Shown here piece after piece: positions 46,238 to 57,664 of a stretch of DNA of 64,000 nt. The number at the start of each line of letters is the position of its first letter. Position 1 is the first letter of the stretch. The notes beneath the pieces were generated by a model. The model was not told the origin of the DNA, searched no databases, and saw nothing but the letters and a program-made list of their open reading frames with translations. The stretch lies in contig NZ_JOMG01000004.1 of the NCBI RefSeq assembly GCF_000711225.1, positions 496,001 to 560,000 of the forward strand, in the 5' to 3' direction. This DNA is from Pelobacter seleniigenes DSM 18267. GTDB taxonomy: Bacteria; Desulfobacterota; Desulfuromonadia; Desulfuromonadales; Geopsychrobacteraceae. The position numbers and the translations under genes are program-made.

Positions 46238-48100
46238 TCAGGTGGTGGAAATTTCCGGCTCCACAATGTAGCGCTTGATTTTGCGCGTTGTTGTTTTCGG
46301 GAACTCATCTTCCCGAAGGGTGAATTTTTTGACCCTTTTATAGTCGGCCAGGGCCTTGCCGTAAGTCAGGATTTCCTTGCGAATCAAATTCTCGATTTCG
46401 GCCGCTGACATCGGTTTGTCGTCGCGATCCTTGACCAGGGTGAACAGGGCCTCTTCATCCGGGTAAATGACGGCATAGACCTCTTCCGCGGTCCGCCCGA
46501 CTTTGTGCCCGTAGACCATGATCTCAGCGATATAAGGGCTTTTCAGAAGTTGGTTTTCCACTTCTTCCGGATAGACATTTTTACCGTTCGGGGTGACGAT
46601 GAGGTTTTTGACCCGCCCGCAGATGGAAAGCATGCGGTCCTCATCAAAGCGGCCGAGATCTCCGGTGTGATACCAGCCATCGCGCAGCACATCTTCCGTG
46701 GCCTCGTCGTTTTTGTAATAGCCGAGCATGACGTTGGGACCTTTGACCAGAATTTCGCCTTCGCCATCCTGGTTGGGATTCTCGATCCTGACTTCTACAT
46801 CGTCCAGCACTTCACCGACGGTACCCGGTTTCCCTTTAAATGGACTTTCCGCAGAGATGACCGGGGAGGTCTCGGTAATGCCGTAGCCTTGGAGCAGGTT
46901 GAGACCGAGTGCTTTGAACCCCTCCGCAATATCAGGATCAAGGGCGGCCCCGCCGCTCACAAAAGTGGTCTCCTCACCAACCGCTTTCTGAACTTTTCCG
47001 GCTACGATTTTTCTGGTCAGACTGAATTTGTAGAGCAGCCGTGACGTCGGGTTGGCGTTGATGTTTTTGATGATACGGTCATAGAGCAGGCGAAAAACGG
47101 CCGGTACGCCGAGCAGAAAAGTGGGTTTGATTTCGTTGAGATTGTCACCCAGCTTTTTAATGGATTCGGCAAAGGTGACTTTACCGCCCAGGGACAGCGG
47201 AAGCAGAACCCCGCAGACCTGCTCGAAAACATGGTTGATAGGCAAAAAGGAGAGGGTTGCGATGTTGTTTTTGAGTTGAAACCGCTGGGTGACAGCTTCA
47301 ATGTTGCTGACAATATTGCGATGACTGAGCATGGCCCCTTTGGCTCTACCGGTCGTGCCTGAGGTATAGAGGATAATGGCGACATCGGTGGCTTTGACGG
47401 TGCTGGGGGGAAGCCTGTCCGGATTGAGGATATCCTTATAGGCAAACAGACGTTTTTCTTTCCGCAGGCGATTGCGCAAGCGTTCGGATTCGGAGAGGAA
47501 ATTGGGTTTCTTCTTTTCGGTGGCGGTGGTCTCGTCCCTGCGAGTCAGCAATGCGTGGGCGTGAATGACCGCCTCTTCGATTTTATTTCTTCGCGCGGCC
47601 GGGATGTCGAGATCAAGCACCAGATCGTGCCAGAGGGTGGACAGGTCTTCAAGGGCCTTGGCGATGTCCCCCTTCTCACTCAATTCGGACAATGGAGTGT
47701 CGAGGAGGATGATTTTTTTCAATTGAGGCAGATCGTCGATCACATCAAGCAAGGTCTCAAACTGTGGCTGGGCGACGAATACCGCCTCAGCGTCCGAATC
47801 GTTAAGAATATGGCGCAGCTCAGCCGCCTTGAGTTCCTTGTCGACCGGGACGGCGATGCAGCCCGCCCGCATGATTGCCAGGTAGGAGGTCACCCAGCGC
47901 GGGGAAGAAGGGCCGAGCAAGGCGATGTGTGAACGTTCCGCTATTTCCAGCTGGCGCAGCCCGGAAGCGATTTTTTCGACTGTGTCCCAGAGCTTTTGAT
48001 AGGTTAGCGGGGTCCAGCGGTTTTTATGTTTGTGTTGCAGGGCAACTCTATCTTGATGCTGGCGGCAGCTCAGCTGAATCAGTTGGTCGATTGTTTGCAC
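46238..48100 (-). CDS. AMP-dependent acyl-CoA synthetase/ligase with a charged insertion
   Basis: A 620-residue ANL-superfamily enzyme, closest in style to long-chain fatty acyl-CoA ligases. The ATP loop is YTSGTTGRAKGAMLSHRN, followed by FLPINHVFEQ, then LLQGYGITETSP and GWYHTGDLGRFD. The C-terminal subdomain has GRVKNLIVTPNGKNVYPEEVE. Between the N-terminal fold and the ATP loop lies an unusually long charged segment (about residues 140-235, with KIEEAVIHAHALL and RLRNRLRKEKR). It is transcribed alone, converging on hom. The substrate cannot be fixed from sequence. Confidence 0.88.
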   Translation of the reverse strand: MQTIDQLIQLSCRQHQDRVALQHKHKNRWTPLTYQKLWDTVEKIASGLRQLEIAERSHIALLGPSSPRWVTSYLAIMRAGCIAVPVDKELKAAELRHILNDSDAEAVFVAQPQFETLLDVIDDLPQLKKIILLDTPLSELSEKGDIAKALEDLSTLWHDLVLDLDIPAARRNKIEEAVIHAHALLTRRDETTATEKKKPNFLSESERLRNRLRKEKRLFAYKDILNPDRLPPSTVKATDVAIILYTSGTTGRAKGAMLSHRNIVSNIEAVTQRFQLKNNIATLSFLPINHVFEQVCGVLLPLSLGGKVTFAESIKKLGDNLNEIKPTFLLGVPAVFRLLYDRIIKNINANPTSRLLYKFSLTRKIVAGKVQKAVGEETTFVSGGAALDPDIAEGFKALGLNLLQGYGITETSPVISAESPFKGKPGTVGEVLDDVEVRIENPNQDGEGEILVKGPNVMLGYYKNDEATEDVLRDGWYHTGDLGRFDEDRMLSICGRVKNLIVTPNGKNVYPEEVENQLLKSPYIAEIMVYGHKVGRTAEEVYAVIYPDEEALFTLVKDRDDKPMSAAEIENLIRKEILTYGKALADYKRVKKFTLREDEFPKTTTRKIKRYIVEPEISTT

Positions 48101-48300
48101 CTTGGTGACTCCCTTGTCTTGTCTGCTTCCCCACAGGTAGAAAGATGAAAAACCGATATTGTTCTATTGCTATTCAGTCAAAACAGTGATTTACTTTATC
48201 TTTGTCCTCTAAATCAGGCAAGCGTGAAATGTTTTACTTCGTTAAAGGTTGCGATTCGTTTGGTATGTATAAAAAAACGAAGTGAAGTTAAGAAAACAGC

Positions 48301-48329
48301 TTGACAGTTTATCTGGCGATTTGATACAA
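48301..48329 (+). promoter_or_regulatory. Promoter of tRNA-Val(GAC)
   Basis: TTGACA (48301-48306) is followed after 16-17 bases by GATACA/ATACAA (48323-48329). The tRNA starts about 20 bases downstream. Confidence 0.65.
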
Positions 48330-48348
48330 GAACGCCGCAGCTGGTTGC

Positions 48349-48423
<75 letters not shown>

Positions 48424-48457
48424 GAACCTGGCAATCAGATAAAACTGTCCTGACACG

Positions 48458-48482
48458 AGGCATCGCTTAGATGCCTTTTTTC
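48458..48482 (+). terminator. Intrinsic terminator between tRNA-Val and thrS
   Basis: AGGCATC (48458-48464) pairs with GATGCCT (48470-48476) around a five-base loop, followed by six Ts. It ends 17 bases before the thrS ATG, so it either ends the tRNA transcript or attenuates thrS. Confidence 0.85.
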
Positions 48483-48499
48483 GTTTAGGGAGATTGATT

Positions 48500-50416
48500 A
48501 TGTCATTACTGGAGATAGAACTTCCAGACGGGACCAAGAAGGAAGTGGCGCCGGGAACCACTCCCTATGATGTGGCCGCCTCTATTGGTGAAGGCCTCGC
48601 CCGGCAATCGATTGCAGCAAGATTCAACGGCCGATTGGTTGATGTTGGCAGGCCGCTGGAGGAGTCCGGGAGTTTATCTCTTATCACTCAGAATTCCCCC
48701 GAAGCTCTTGAGATTATCCGTCATTCATGTGCTCACTTGATGGCTCAGGCGGTCAAAGAACTTTACGGAGATGAGGTTCAGGTCACCATCGGCCCCGCTA
48801 TCAAAGATGGTTTTTACTACGATTTTTACAGCGAAACCAAAAAGTTTGTTCCCGAGGATTTCCCGGTTATTGAAAAGAAAATGGCGGAACTCGCCAAGGC
48901 CGATCTCCCGGTCACCCGAGAAGTGATGACCCGGGATGATGCCATTGCCATGTTTCGTGGAATGGGTGAGTCCTACAAGGTCGAGCTGATTGAAGACCTG
49001 CAGGAACCGACTGTATCGCTGTATCGACAGGGTAACTTTGTCGACCTTTGCCGGGGACCGCACGTGCCGCGTACCGGTGTCCATAAGGCCTTTAAACTGA
49101 CCAGTCTGGCCGGAGCTTATTGGCGTGGTGACGAACATAACGCGATGTTGCAGCGGGTTTATGCAACCGCCTTTCTCAACAAGAAAGACCTGAACATCCA
49201 TCTGGAAAGATTGGAAGAGGCCCGTAAGAGGGATCACCGCAAACTCGGTCGTGAATTGGACCTGTTCTCCTTTAGTGAAGATGCCGGCGGCGGGCTGGTG
49301 CTCTGGCATCCGAAGGGGGCCATGCTCAGGACCATTATTGAAGATTTTGAGCGCAAAGAGCACTTGAAGCGTGGTTATGACATTGTCGTCGGTCCGCAGA
49401 TTCTAAAGACCGAGCTCTGGAAGATGTCCGGGCACTATGAGAACTACCGTGAAAATATGTATTTCACGGAAGTGGATGAGCAGGGTTACGGCATCAAGCC
49501 GATGAACTGCCTGGCTCATATGCTCATTTATAAGTCCAAGCCGCGCTCTTACCGGAATCTGCCGGTTCGCTATTTTGAGTTGGGCACGGTTCATCGCCAT
49601 GAGAAGTCAGGCGTTCTTCATGGGTTGTTGCGGGTTCGCGGATTTACCCAGGATGATGCCCATATCATCTGCCGACCAGACCAGATCGACGAAGAAGTCA
49701 AAGGCGTCATGCGTTTTGTCCAGGATGTGGCGGCGATTTTCGGCTTCCAGTACACCATGGAGCTGTCCACCCGTCCGGAAAAATCCATCGGCAGTGACAG
49801 CGACTGGGAGCAGGCGACCAGTGCTCTGCGCAGTGCCCTTGAGGACAGCGGTCAGCCGTATGATATCAATGAGGGGGATGGAGCGTTTTACGGGCCCAAG
49901 ATCGACGTCAAGCTGAAGGACGCGCTTGACAGAGAGTGGCAATGTGCTACAATCCAGTGCGATTTTACCCTGCCGGAACGTTTTGACCTGACCTATGTTG
50001 GAACTGACGGTGAGAAACATCGACCGGTTATGTTACATCGGGTCATTGTCGGCTCCATCGAACGTTTCATCGGGGTTCTGATTGAGCACTATGCCGGCAG
50101 TTTCCCTCTCTGGCTATCGCCGGTTCAGGCGATCGTCGTGAACGTGACCGATAATCAGGCCGATTATGCCCAGCATGTTTACGAACAACTGCGTGCGGCC
50201 GGGATCAGGGTTGAAGTCGATCTGCGTAATGAAAAGCTCGGATTTAAAATCCGTGAAGCGCAGGTGGCTAAAATCCCGTACATGCTCGTTATCGGTGATC
50301 GGGAAATGGCTGAAGAAACAGTCGCTCCGCGTTATCGTGACGGTAAAAATCTCGATTCGATGAAGGTTGATGAGTTCGTTGATTTTGTCAAAAGTGAAGC
50401 GGCAGCGTTCAAGTAA
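48500..50416 (+). CDS. thrS: Threonyl-tRNA synthetase
   Basis: Class II synthetase of 638 residues. An N-terminal TGS domain (LELPDGT-like start) is followed by the editing domain with [11 protein letters not shown] and the catalytic core with [23 protein letters not shown]-type motif 2. Zinc ligands are in MNCLAHM and later segments. The anticodon domain is at the C-terminus. ATG 48500 follows GGGAGA. The frame start TTG at 48494 is unlikely. It heads thrS-infC-rpmI-rplT-pheS-pheT-ihfA. Confidence 0.96.
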   Translation: MSLLEIELPDGTKKEVAPGTTPYDVAASIGEGLARQSIAARFNGRLVDVGRPLEESGSLSLITQNSPEALEIIRHSCAHLMAQAVKELYGDEVQVTIGPAIKDGFYYDFYSETKKFVPEDFPVIEKKMAELAKADLPVTREVMTRDDAIAMFRGMGESYKVELIEDLQEPTVSLYRQGNFVDLCRGPHVPRTGVHKAFKLTSLAGAYWRGDEHNAMLQRVYATAFLNKKDLNIHLERLEEARKRDHRKLGRELDLFSFSEDAGGGLVLWHPKGAMLRTIIEDFERKEHLKRGYDIVVGPQILKTELWKMSGHYENYRENMYFTEVDEQGYGIKPMNCLAHMLIYKSKPRSYRNLPVRYFELGTVHRHEKSGVLHGLLRVRGFTQDDAHIICRPDQIDEEVKGVMRFVQDVAAIFGFQYTMELSTRPEKSIGSDSDWEQATSALRSALEDSGQPYDINEGDGAFYGPKIDVKLKDALDREWQCATIQCDFTLPERFDLTYVGTDGEKHRPVMLHRVIVGSIERFIGVLIEHYAGSFPLWLSPVQAIVVNVTDNQADYAQHVYEQLRAAGIRVEVDLRNEKLGFKIREAQVAKIPYMLVIGDREMAEETVAPRYRDGKNLDSMKVDEFVDFVKSEAAAFK

Positions 50417-50422
50417 TATAAA

Positions 50423-50445
50423 AAAAGACCCGTTGTGGGTCTTTT
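50423..50445 (+). terminator. Terminator/attenuator between thrS and infC
   Basis: AAAAGACCC (50423-50431) pairs with GGGTCTTTT (50437-50445) around a five-base loop, with T-rich sequence after. It could separate thrS from the infC-rpmI-rplT transcript or attenuate read-through. Confidence 0.75.
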
Positions 50446-50505
50446 GTTGTTGATTTCCAGAACAGCTGTAATAATTCCAATCACGATACGCGAAGGAGTA
50501 GAGCC

Positions 50506-51018
50506 ATAGCTAAAGAAGCGAATATCAACGAAGCCATCAGTGCACGGCGGGTCCGGGTGATTGATGATGAGGGTGGCCAACTTGGAATCCTTTCCATTGA
50601 GCAGGCGCTGTCCCAGGCTGCAGAGTCTGGACTTGACCTGGTGGAAGTTTCGCCTCAGGCTGATCCCCCGGTCTGTCGGATTATGGACTATGGGAAGTAC
50701 AAATACCAGCAGGCCAAACGTGCTTCCGAGGCGAAGAAAAAGCAGGTCAAGGTCGAAATCAAAGAAGTCAAGATGAGGCCGAAGACTGAAGAGCATGATT
50801 TCTCTTTTAAAATCAAACATGCTCGTCGTTTTCTCGAAGAGGGGAACAAAGTCAAGCTGACCATCATGTTCCGCGGCCGTGAAAATGCCCATCCCGAGCA
50901 GGGAATGATGCAACTGGAAAAAGCTGTTGAAGCACTAAAGGATATCGGTCAGGTCGAAGCGCAGCCCAGTAAAATGGGCCGTTTCATGACAATGATGATC
51001 GGGCCGTTGAAAAAGTAG
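50506..51018 (+). CDS. infC: Translation initiation factor IF-3, apparent AUA start
   Basis: A 170-residue factor that keeps ribosomal subunits apart and checks the start codon. Reading from ATA at 50506 gives (M)[18 protein letters not shown], then [15 protein letters not shown] and [14 protein letters not shown]. That is a complete IF-3 of normal length. AAGGAG (50493-50498) lies seven bases before the ATA. No ATG, GTG or TTG occurs in frame between that site and the ATA, and the next in-frame start (GTG 50557) would remove 17 conserved residues. IF-3 is known to repress its own mRNA through a non-standard start (AUU in E. coli). AUA here would serve the same control. rpmI follows. Confidence 0.9.
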   Translation: MAKEANINEAISARRVRVIDDEGGQLGILSIEQALSQAAESGLDLVEVSPQADPPVCRIMDYGKYKYQQAKRASEAKKKQVKVEIKEVKMRPKTEEHDFSFKIKHARRFLEEGNKVKLTIMFRGRENAHPEQGMMQLEKAVEALKDIGQVEAQPSKMGRFMTMMIGPLKK

Positions 51019-51062
51019 GATCATTTTTAACCGAGAAAGAAAATCGTCACAGGAGAGACCAA

Positions 51063-51260
51063 ATGCCTAAAATCAAAACCAACCGTGGTGCGGCTAAGCG
51101 TTTTCGCAAGACTGGCAGCGGTAAAATCCGTCGGAACAAGGCCTTTACCAGCCACATTCTGACCAAGAAGACCACCAAGCGTAAGCGTGAATTGCGTCAA
51201 GGGGCTCTCGTTGCCAAGGCTGATGCCCGCAACATGGCTCAATTGATTCCTTACCTGTAA
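51063..51260 (+). CDS. rpmI: 50S ribosomal protein L35
   Basis: A 65-residue basic protein beginning [18 protein letters not shown], with the family segment [21 protein letters not shown] precedes the ATG. It sits between infC and rplT, the standard order. About 108 bases separate it from rplT. Confidence 0.97.
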   Translation: MPKIKTNRGAAKRFRKTGSGKIRRNKAFTSHILTKKTTKRKRELRQGALVAKADARNMAQLIPYL

Positions 51261-51368
51261 CACTCGCCTTTCGGGGCGGGTCTGGTTGTGAACTGTGGGG
51301 ACATCTCCCCCTGCAGATCCGACCGCGGCATAAGCCGAAACAACATTATTTGAGAAGGAGCAAGTGAG

Positions 51369-51725
51369 ATGCCAAGAGTAAAAAGAGGCTTTAAGGCCAG
51401 ACGTCGTCGTAATAAAATTTTAAAACTTGCTAAAGGTTACCGTGGCGCCCGCAGCAAACTGTTTCGGTCGGCGACCGAAGCGGTTGATCGCGCCTTAAAC
51501 TATGCTTATCGCGACCGTCGCGTTAAAAAGCGGGATTTCCGTGCTCTCTGGATTGCACGGATCAACGCTGCCGCGCGTGAGAATGGTCTCTCCTACAGTC
51601 GCTTGATACATGGTTTGAAGCAAGCTGATGTGGCTCTGGACCGCAAGATCATGGCTGATCTTGCCGTCAATGATCCGAGCGGGTTTGCCGCTGTTGTCGA
51701 TACAGCGAAAGCACGATTGCAGTAG
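51369..51725 (+). CDS. rplT: 50S ribosomal protein L20
   Basis: A 118-residue assembly protein of the 50S subunit. It starts [26 protein letters not shown], with [15 protein letters not shown] and [12 protein letters not shown]. It follows AGAAGGAG. In E. coli L20 represses infC-rpmI-rplT translation. I did not find a clear L20-binding mimic, but did not rule one out. A strong terminator follows. Confidence 0.97.
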   Translation: MPRVKRGFKARRRRNKILKLAKGYRGARSKLFRSATEAVDRALNYAYRDRRVKKRDFRALWIARINAAARENGLSYSRLIHGLKQADVALDRKIMADLAVNDPSGFAAVVDTAKARLQ

Positions 51726-51744
51726 CCGGGGGATAACCCTTCCT

Positions 51745-51781
51745 GGGAGATGGAGTTGCTACTTCATCTCCCTTTTTTTTT
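51745..51781 (+). terminator. Intrinsic terminator after rplT
   Basis: GGGAGATG (51745-51752) pairs with CATCTCCC (51765-51772), followed by nine Ts. Confidence 0.92.
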
Positions 51782-51808
51782 GGAAACACCTTGTTTTTGA
51801 TATTCAAA

Positions 51809-51854
51809 CTGTCAGCTGTGATGACAGGCAGGGCAACTCCTCTGCCGCTGTCAT
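51809..51854 (+). promoter_or_regulatory. Leader of pheS with mutually exclusive hairpins
   Basis: TGACAG (51822-51827) can pair with CTGTCA upstream (51809-51814) or with CTGTCA downstream (51848-51853). The downstream pairing extends to seven pairs with A51821-T51854 and ends next to the AGGA ribosome site. The two structures exclude each other, which is the topology of a switch or attenuator. I see no Phe-rich leader peptide in this short stretch. Confidence 0.45.
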
Positions 51855-51856
51855 AG

Positions 51857-52888
<1,032 letters not shown>

Positions 52889-52910
52889 CTTTCAGCAAGG
52901 ACTTGGATAA

Positions 52911-55331
52911 ATGTTAGTCACATATAACTGGTTAAAAGATTTCGTCGACTTCGATGATTCGCCGCAGGGCCTCTGTGATCGTTTGACCATGGTCGGCCTT
53001 GAGGTCGATTCCCTCGAGGCCATCGGTGCCGACCTTGATACGGTCATTGTTGCCAAGCTGGAAGATGTTGCAACCCACCCCGATGCGGACCGGCTTACGG
53101 TTTGCCAGGTCAATAACGGGCAGGAGACAGTGCAGGTGGTCTGCGGGGCAACCAACCATAAGACCGGCGATCTCGTGGCCCTTGCGCAACCCGGTTCGGT
53201 TCTGCCCGGTGAGTTCAAGATCAAAAAATCCAAAATCCGTGGCCAGGTTTCCGCCGGGATGCTCTGTTCAGAGAAAGAACTCGGTCTTTCCCATGAATCG
53301 GCAGGGATTATGATTCTGCCGGCCGGACTAACGCTGGGGCAACCCGTGTTCGAAGCTCTTGCGCTGAAAGATTATAAAATCGAAATCGGCCTGACTCCTA
53401 ATCGTCCGGATTGCCTCAGTGTCGTCGGCGTTGCCCGCGAGGTCGCGGCTATCTACGGCAAACCATTGCGACTGCCGAGCAGCGACCTGAAAGCGATCTG
53501 TGCCGAACCGATCACTGAGCAGGCTTCTATCTCTATTGAAGATGCGGGCGGCTGTCCGCGCTATGCGGCCCGAATGATTAAAGATGTTGTTATCGCTCCC
53601 TCGCCCGACTGGCTGGTGCGGCGCCTGGAAGCGGTCGGGATGCGCTCCATTAATAACGTCGTTGATGTGACCAACTATGTCATGATGGAATTAGGACATC
53701 CTCTGCACGCTTTTGACTTCCGTTATTTGGAAGAGGGTCGGATTGTCGTCAAAAAAGCTCAGGAAGGTGACCTCTTCACCACTCTGGACGGTCAGGACAG
53801 GACCCTGAGCGGTGAAGATCTGATGATCTGTGATGGTCGCCGACCGGTCGCTCTTGCCGGAGTGATGGGAGGATTGAATTCCGAAGTTCAGGATGATACC
53901 AGTACCATCCTGCTGGAGGCCGCTTATTTCAAACCGACCTCCATCCGCAGAACCGCTAAACGGCATGGTTTGCATACCGAATCATCCCACCGCTTCGAGC
54001 GGGGCGCTGATATCGATATGATCCCCATCGTTCTTGACCGGGCTGCGGCATTGATCGCCGAGCTGGGGCAAGGGGAGATCCTCTCCGGGATCATCGATAA
54101 TTATTCGCAGCCGCTGCCAACCCCGGTGCTGGATATCAGCGTCACCAAAACTTGCCAGCTGCTGGATGTCGTCGTGGATCGCGAGACCATCGCCCAGCTG
54201 TTGGGATCGATCGGTCTCAGGGTCGAAGTTGGGGCCGATGCGGATGACCTCCGGGTCACCGTGCCCAGCTTCCGTCCGGATATCGAACGTGAAATAGACT
54301 TGATCGAGGAAGTTGCCCGGCTTTATGGCTACCATCGGATTCCGGTGACGATGCCGAAAGGGATCGTTGATGCCAAACAGCCGCCCAAGCGGCAACAGAT
54401 CAAAGATTTGTTGACTCGGTTCATGGTCGGCGCCGGTTTTGCCGAAGCAATCAACTATTCGTTCGTTTCGGCCGATTCCATCAACCGTCTCGGCCTTGCT
54501 GCCGATGATGACCGGTTACGGCTGATTCCGCTCAGAAATCCTTTGTCCGAAGATCAGGCGGTGATGAGAACAAGCCTGGTTCCCAGTCTGCTGGAGACGG
54601 TGGCGCGCAATCTCAATTACAAATCAACCGATTTGCGGTTGTTTGAATTGCGCCCGGTGTTTCTCGATCTGCTCAACCTGCCTGAGGATGGCTGCGCTGA
54701 AAAATTGTCGTTAACTGCAGTGCTGACTGGCCGCCGCGAGCCGGAAGGTTGGTCGCAGTCTCAGGCCAATATCGATTTTTATGATGTTAAGGGGATTGTC
54801 GAGGAGTTGTTGACCGGTCTCTCCATAGACCAGGTCAGTTTTGATCCGACGGCTGCTCAACCTTATCTGCATCCTGGCAAATCCTGTGGGTTGATGGTGC
54901 GAGACGGTCTCTCGCTGGGAGTCATGGGCGAGTTGCATCCTCAGGTGCTGGGACGGTTTGATATCGACCAGCCGGTCTATCTTATTGAACTGGACGTTGA
55001 AGGCCTGATCGCTTGCTGTGAAGATTCCCGGAAATTCGTGCCCCTTTCCAGGTATCCCAATGTCATCAGGGACAGCGCCTTGCTGGTGGCGGAATCTGTC
55101 AGTGCCGCTCAGGTCCTTGATATTGCCCGGAGCATCAAACAGAAGACCATCGAGGATGTTACCCTGTTTGACGTCTATACCGGCAAGGGCATCCCGGAAG
55201 GGAAGAAGAGTATGGCCATCAGGGTGCGTTATCGGGATTTGGAAAAAACTCTGACCGAAGAAGAAGTGAATAGATCCCATGACAAGCTGATTCGGACCAT
55301 TTGTCAGCAATTGGGTGCGGAAATTCGCTGA
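52911..55331 (+). CDS. pheT: Phenylalanyl-tRNA synthetase beta subunit
   Basis: An 806-residue large subunit with an N-terminal tRNA-binding (EMAP-like) domain (VIVAKLEDVATHPDADRL), the B3/B4 editing domain with GLTPNRPDCLSVVGVARE, the B5 region and a C-terminal anticodon-binding FDX-ACB domain. Length and order are normal. It is followed 92 bases later by ihfA, as in E. coli (pheST-ihfA). Confidence 0.96.
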   Translation: MLVTYNWLKDFVDFDDSPQGLCDRLTMVGLEVDSLEAIGADLDTVIVAKLEDVATHPDADRLTVCQVNNGQETVQVVCGATNHKTGDLVALAQPGSVLPGEFKIKKSKIRGQVSAGMLCSEKELGLSHESAGIMILPAGLTLGQPVFEALALKDYKIEIGLTPNRPDCLSVVGVAREVAAIYGKPLRLPSSDLKAICAEPITEQASISIEDAGGCPRYAARMIKDVVIAPSPDWLVRRLEAVGMRSINNVVDVTNYVMMELGHPLHAFDFRYLEEGRIVVKKAQEGDLFTTLDGQDRTLSGEDLMICDGRRPVALAGVMGGLNSEVQDDTSTILLEAAYFKPTSIRRTAKRHGLHTESSHRFERGADIDMIPIVLDRAAALIAELGQGEILSGIIDNYSQPLPTPVLDISVTKTCQLLDVVVDRETIAQLLGSIGLRVEVGADADDLRVTVPSFRPDIEREIDLIEEVARLYGYHRIPVTMPKGIVDAKQPPKRQQIKDLLTRFMVGAGFAEAINYSFVSADSINRLGLAADDDRLRLIPLRNPLSEDQAVMRTSLVPSLLETVARNLNYKSTDLRLFELRPVFLDLLNLPEDGCAEKLSLTAVLTGRREPEGWSQSQANIDFYDVKGIVEELLTGLSIDQVSFDPTAAQPYLHPGKSCGLMVRDGLSLGVMGELHPQVLGRFDIDQPVYLIELDVEGLIACCEDSRKFVPLSRYPNVIRDSALLVAESVSAAQVLDIARSIKQKTIEDVTLFDVYTGKGIPEGKKSMAIRVRYRDLEKTLTEEEVNRSHDKLIRTICQQLGAEIR

Positions 55332-55423
55332 TAGGCCTTGCAGTGTATTTTTCTGTATGGTATGAATCTAGAAAAATCAGATAGATAGTAGAACTTTTAA
55401 CACCTGCTTAAGCGGGAGGGAAT

Positions 55424-55705
55424 ATGACCAAAGCAGATCTTATTGAGAGCGTTTACCTGACAACAGGTTTTTCGAAGAAGGAATCGGCAGCGATTGTCGA
55501 AATGGTTTTTGATTTGATGAAAAATACCCTGGAGAGTGGCGAAAAAATCAAGATTGCCGGTTTCGGCAATTTTGTTGTCAAAGAGAAAGCTTCCCGGCGC
55601 GGACGTAATCCGCAAACCGGAAGCGAAATTGAGATCTCTGCACGGAAGATCTTAACTTTCAAACCCAGCCAGGTTCTTAAGGCCGCCATCAACGAAACCC
55701 CATAA
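55424..55705 (+). CDS. ihfA: Integration host factor alpha subunit
   Basis: A 93-residue HU/IHF-family DNA-bending protein. It shows [33 protein letters not shown], the DNA-contacting arm [12 protein letters not shown] and [13 protein letters not shown]. The alpha identity is supported by its place after pheT and by SKKES. GGGAGGG precedes the ATG. The beta subunit is not in the window. Confidence 0.93.
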   Translation: MTKADLIESVYLTTGFSKKESAAIVEMVFDLMKNTLESGEKIKIAGFGNFVVKEKASRRGRNPQTGSEIEISARKILTFKPSQVLKAAINETP

Positions 55706-55712
55706 GTTCCAG

Positions 55713-56087
55713 TTGAGCCGAGCGGTGATTGAAATACCTGACAAGCTCTATTATAAAATAGGCGAAGTTGCAGCACTGTTGGAGCTGAAAACTCATGTGT
55801 TGCGTTACTGGGAAACCGAATTTTCCGAGTTGTGTCCGGTAAAAAGCCGCAGTAAGCAAAGGCTTTATCGGCGTAAAGACGTTGAAACGGCCCTGCTGAT
55901 AAAGGATCTGCTTTATCAGCAGGGCTTTACTATTGCCGGGGCAAAGAAGCAACTGCAGAGCGAGCTTCAGGCCTCCCTGCCGTTTGATGCTCCCGAGCAG
56001 ACAGCCGAGCATCTCCTCAAAGTTATCAAAGCGGATCTTTTGCGCATCCGTAAACGACTTGCAAATCCAGCCAGCAGTGAAGAGTGA
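55713..56087 (+). CDS. MerR-family transcriptional regulator
   Basis: A protein of about 124 residues with an N-terminal MerR-type winged helix: [22 protein letters not shown], then [10 protein letters not shown] helical segment ([13 protein letters not shown]) and a short acidic tail follow. It lacks the metal-binding cysteines of MerR itself. A MerR-like gene in this place next to ihfA is common in delta-proteobacteria. The start is uncertain: TTG 55713 gives the longest form, GTG 55725 is also possible, and neither has a strong ribosome site. The regulated genes and ligand are unknown. Confidence 0.85.
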   Translation: MSRAVIEIPDKLYYKIGEVAALLELKTHVLRYWETEFSELCPVKSRSKQRLYRRKDVETALLIKDLLYQQGFTIAGAKKQLQSELQASLPFDAPEQTAEHLLKVIKADLLRIRKRLANPASSEE

Positions 56088-56090
56088 TTT

Positions 56091-56846
56091 GTGCTGATTC
56101 TTGTGACCAATGATGACGGTATCAGGTCTCCCGGCCTGAAAGCCTTGGCGCAGGCCCTGCAGGATCTGGCCCGGGTAGTGGTGGTGGCTCCTGATCGCAA
56201 TCGCAGCGCCGTGGGCCATTCGGTGACTCTTGAACGGCCGTTGCGGGCTGACGAACTGAAGGCGGATGTGTTCGCCGTTGACGGTACCCCGACGGACTGC
56301 GTGCATCTCGGCATTCACGGGTTGATTCGGCAACGTCCTGACTTGGTTGTTTCCGGGATCAACCGCGGCAGCAATGTTGGCGATGACATTACCTACTCGG
56401 GGACGGTTAGCGCGGCCCTGGAAGCGGCTCTAATGGGGCTTCCGGCCTTCGCGGTGTCCCTCGATTCCGACCAGTTTCTGACTGAAAATCTGGACCGGGC
56501 GGCTGCTTTTGCCCGGAAGCTGGCCAAGCTTGTCCTGGCACAGGGGCTGCCGCAGGATACCTTCCTGAATGTCAATGTCCCGGCTGGAACCTGTCAGGGG
56601 GTTGAACTGACCCGGCAGGGGAAAAGACGTTACGGGGAGGCGGTGGTCTGCAATGAGGACCCCCGCGGACGGAAATATTACTGGATCGGCGGTTCACAGG
56701 CTGCTTTTCAGGATATTGCCGGAACCGATAGCTTTGCTTTGCAGCAGGGTCGTATCTCGGTGACCCCGTTACGCACCAACTTTACTCATGAACAATCCTA
56801 TCACCATCTGCAAGGGTGGTTGGACGCAACGCACAAGGACAACTAA
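56091..56846 (+). CDS. surE: 5'/3'-nucleotidase SurE, GTG start
   Basis: A 251-residue survival protein that dephosphorylates nucleotides. The metal-binding NDDG is at residues 7-10 ([12 protein letters not shown]), with [14 protein letters not shown] and [20 protein letters not shown] following. The start is GTG at 56091, three bases after the previous gene. The stop overlaps the pcm start in TAATG. It is the first of the stationary-phase group surE-pcm-nlpD-rpoS. Confidence 0.96.
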   Translation: MLILVTNDDGIRSPGLKALAQALQDLARVVVVAPDRNRSAVGHSVTLERPLRADELKADVFAVDGTPTDCVHLGIHGLIRQRPDLVVSGINRGSNVGDDITYSGTVSAALEAALMGLPAFAVSLDSDQFLTENLDRAAAFARKLAKLVLAQGLPQDTFLNVNVPAGTCQGVELTRQGKRRYGEAVVCNEDPRGRKYYWIGGSQAAFQDIAGTDSFALQQGRISVTPLRTNFTHEQSYHHLQGWLDATHKDN

Positions 56847-57499
56847 TGGACTATTCCGTTGCCCGCCGAAGGATGGTTGAGCAGCAGATTGTCGCCCGTG
56901 GCATTGATGATTCGCGGGTGATTCAGGCTTTGCTTGATGTGCCACGGCACCTTTTTGTCGAACCGGGCCTGCAGAGTCATGCTTACAGTGACGGGTCCTT
57001 ACCGATCGGGGAAAAGCAGACGATCTCACAGCCTTATATCGTTGCAGTGATGACCGCGGCCCTTGGTTTGAGCGGCTCGGAGCGGGTTCTGGAGGTGGGG
57101 ACCGGTTCCGGTTATCAGACTGCGGTGTTGGCTAAACTGGTCAAACGTGTGTACTCCATTGAACGCATCCCTTCGCTTGCAGCCAAAGCCCGCAGAATCC
57201 TTGATCAGCTCAGGTTGTACAATATTAATATCAAAATTGCCGACGGAACCATCGGCTGGCAGGATCAGGCCCCCTTTGACGCTATCCTGGTTGCTGCCGG
57301 ATCCCCCGAAATCCCCCAGAAGTATTTGGATCAGTTGGAAATCAATGGCAAGCTGATCATGCCGGTCGGAAACCGGGAGACCCAGGAGCTGGTGCTGGTG
57401 ATAAAGCGAGAAGATGGTCGCTTCGTCCAGCAAACCCTGATGGGATGCCGGTTTGTGCCGCTGATTGGGGAGAATGGCTGGCAATCTGATCCGGTGTGA
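56846..57499 (+). CDS. pcm: Protein-L-isoaspartate O-methyltransferase
   Basis: A 217-residue SAM-dependent enzyme that repairs damaged (isoaspartyl) proteins. The SAM site is [16 protein letters not shown], the N-terminus has [11 protein letters not shown] and VPRHLFV, and the acceptor region has GQTISQP-like [14 protein letters not shown] 56846 overlaps the surE stop, as in many bacteria. The longer frame from 56816 is unlikely. Confidence 0.96.
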   Translation: MDYSVARRRMVEQQIVARGIDDSRVIQALLDVPRHLFVEPGLQSHAYSDGSLPIGEKQTISQPYIVAVMTAALGLSGSERVLEVGTGSGYQTAVLAKLVKRVYSIERIPSLAAKARRILDQLRLYNINIKIADGTIGWQDQAPFDAILVAAGSPEIPQKYLDQLEINGKLIMPVGNRETQELVLVIKREDGRFVQQTLMGCRFVPLIGENGWQSDPV

Positions 57500-57664
57500 G
57501 CTAGCTGGTTGTCATCCGGAAACACTGGATGATAATAATCAAGTTTTCAGATTGGAAACAAGCTGGATGCTTATGAACCGATTTAGCCAGCTCTGCGATT
57601 AGGCTTTGTCCTGATCTGGGACATTTATGAATGGCGTTAGTTTAAGAGTTGCTGGCAGCAAAGC

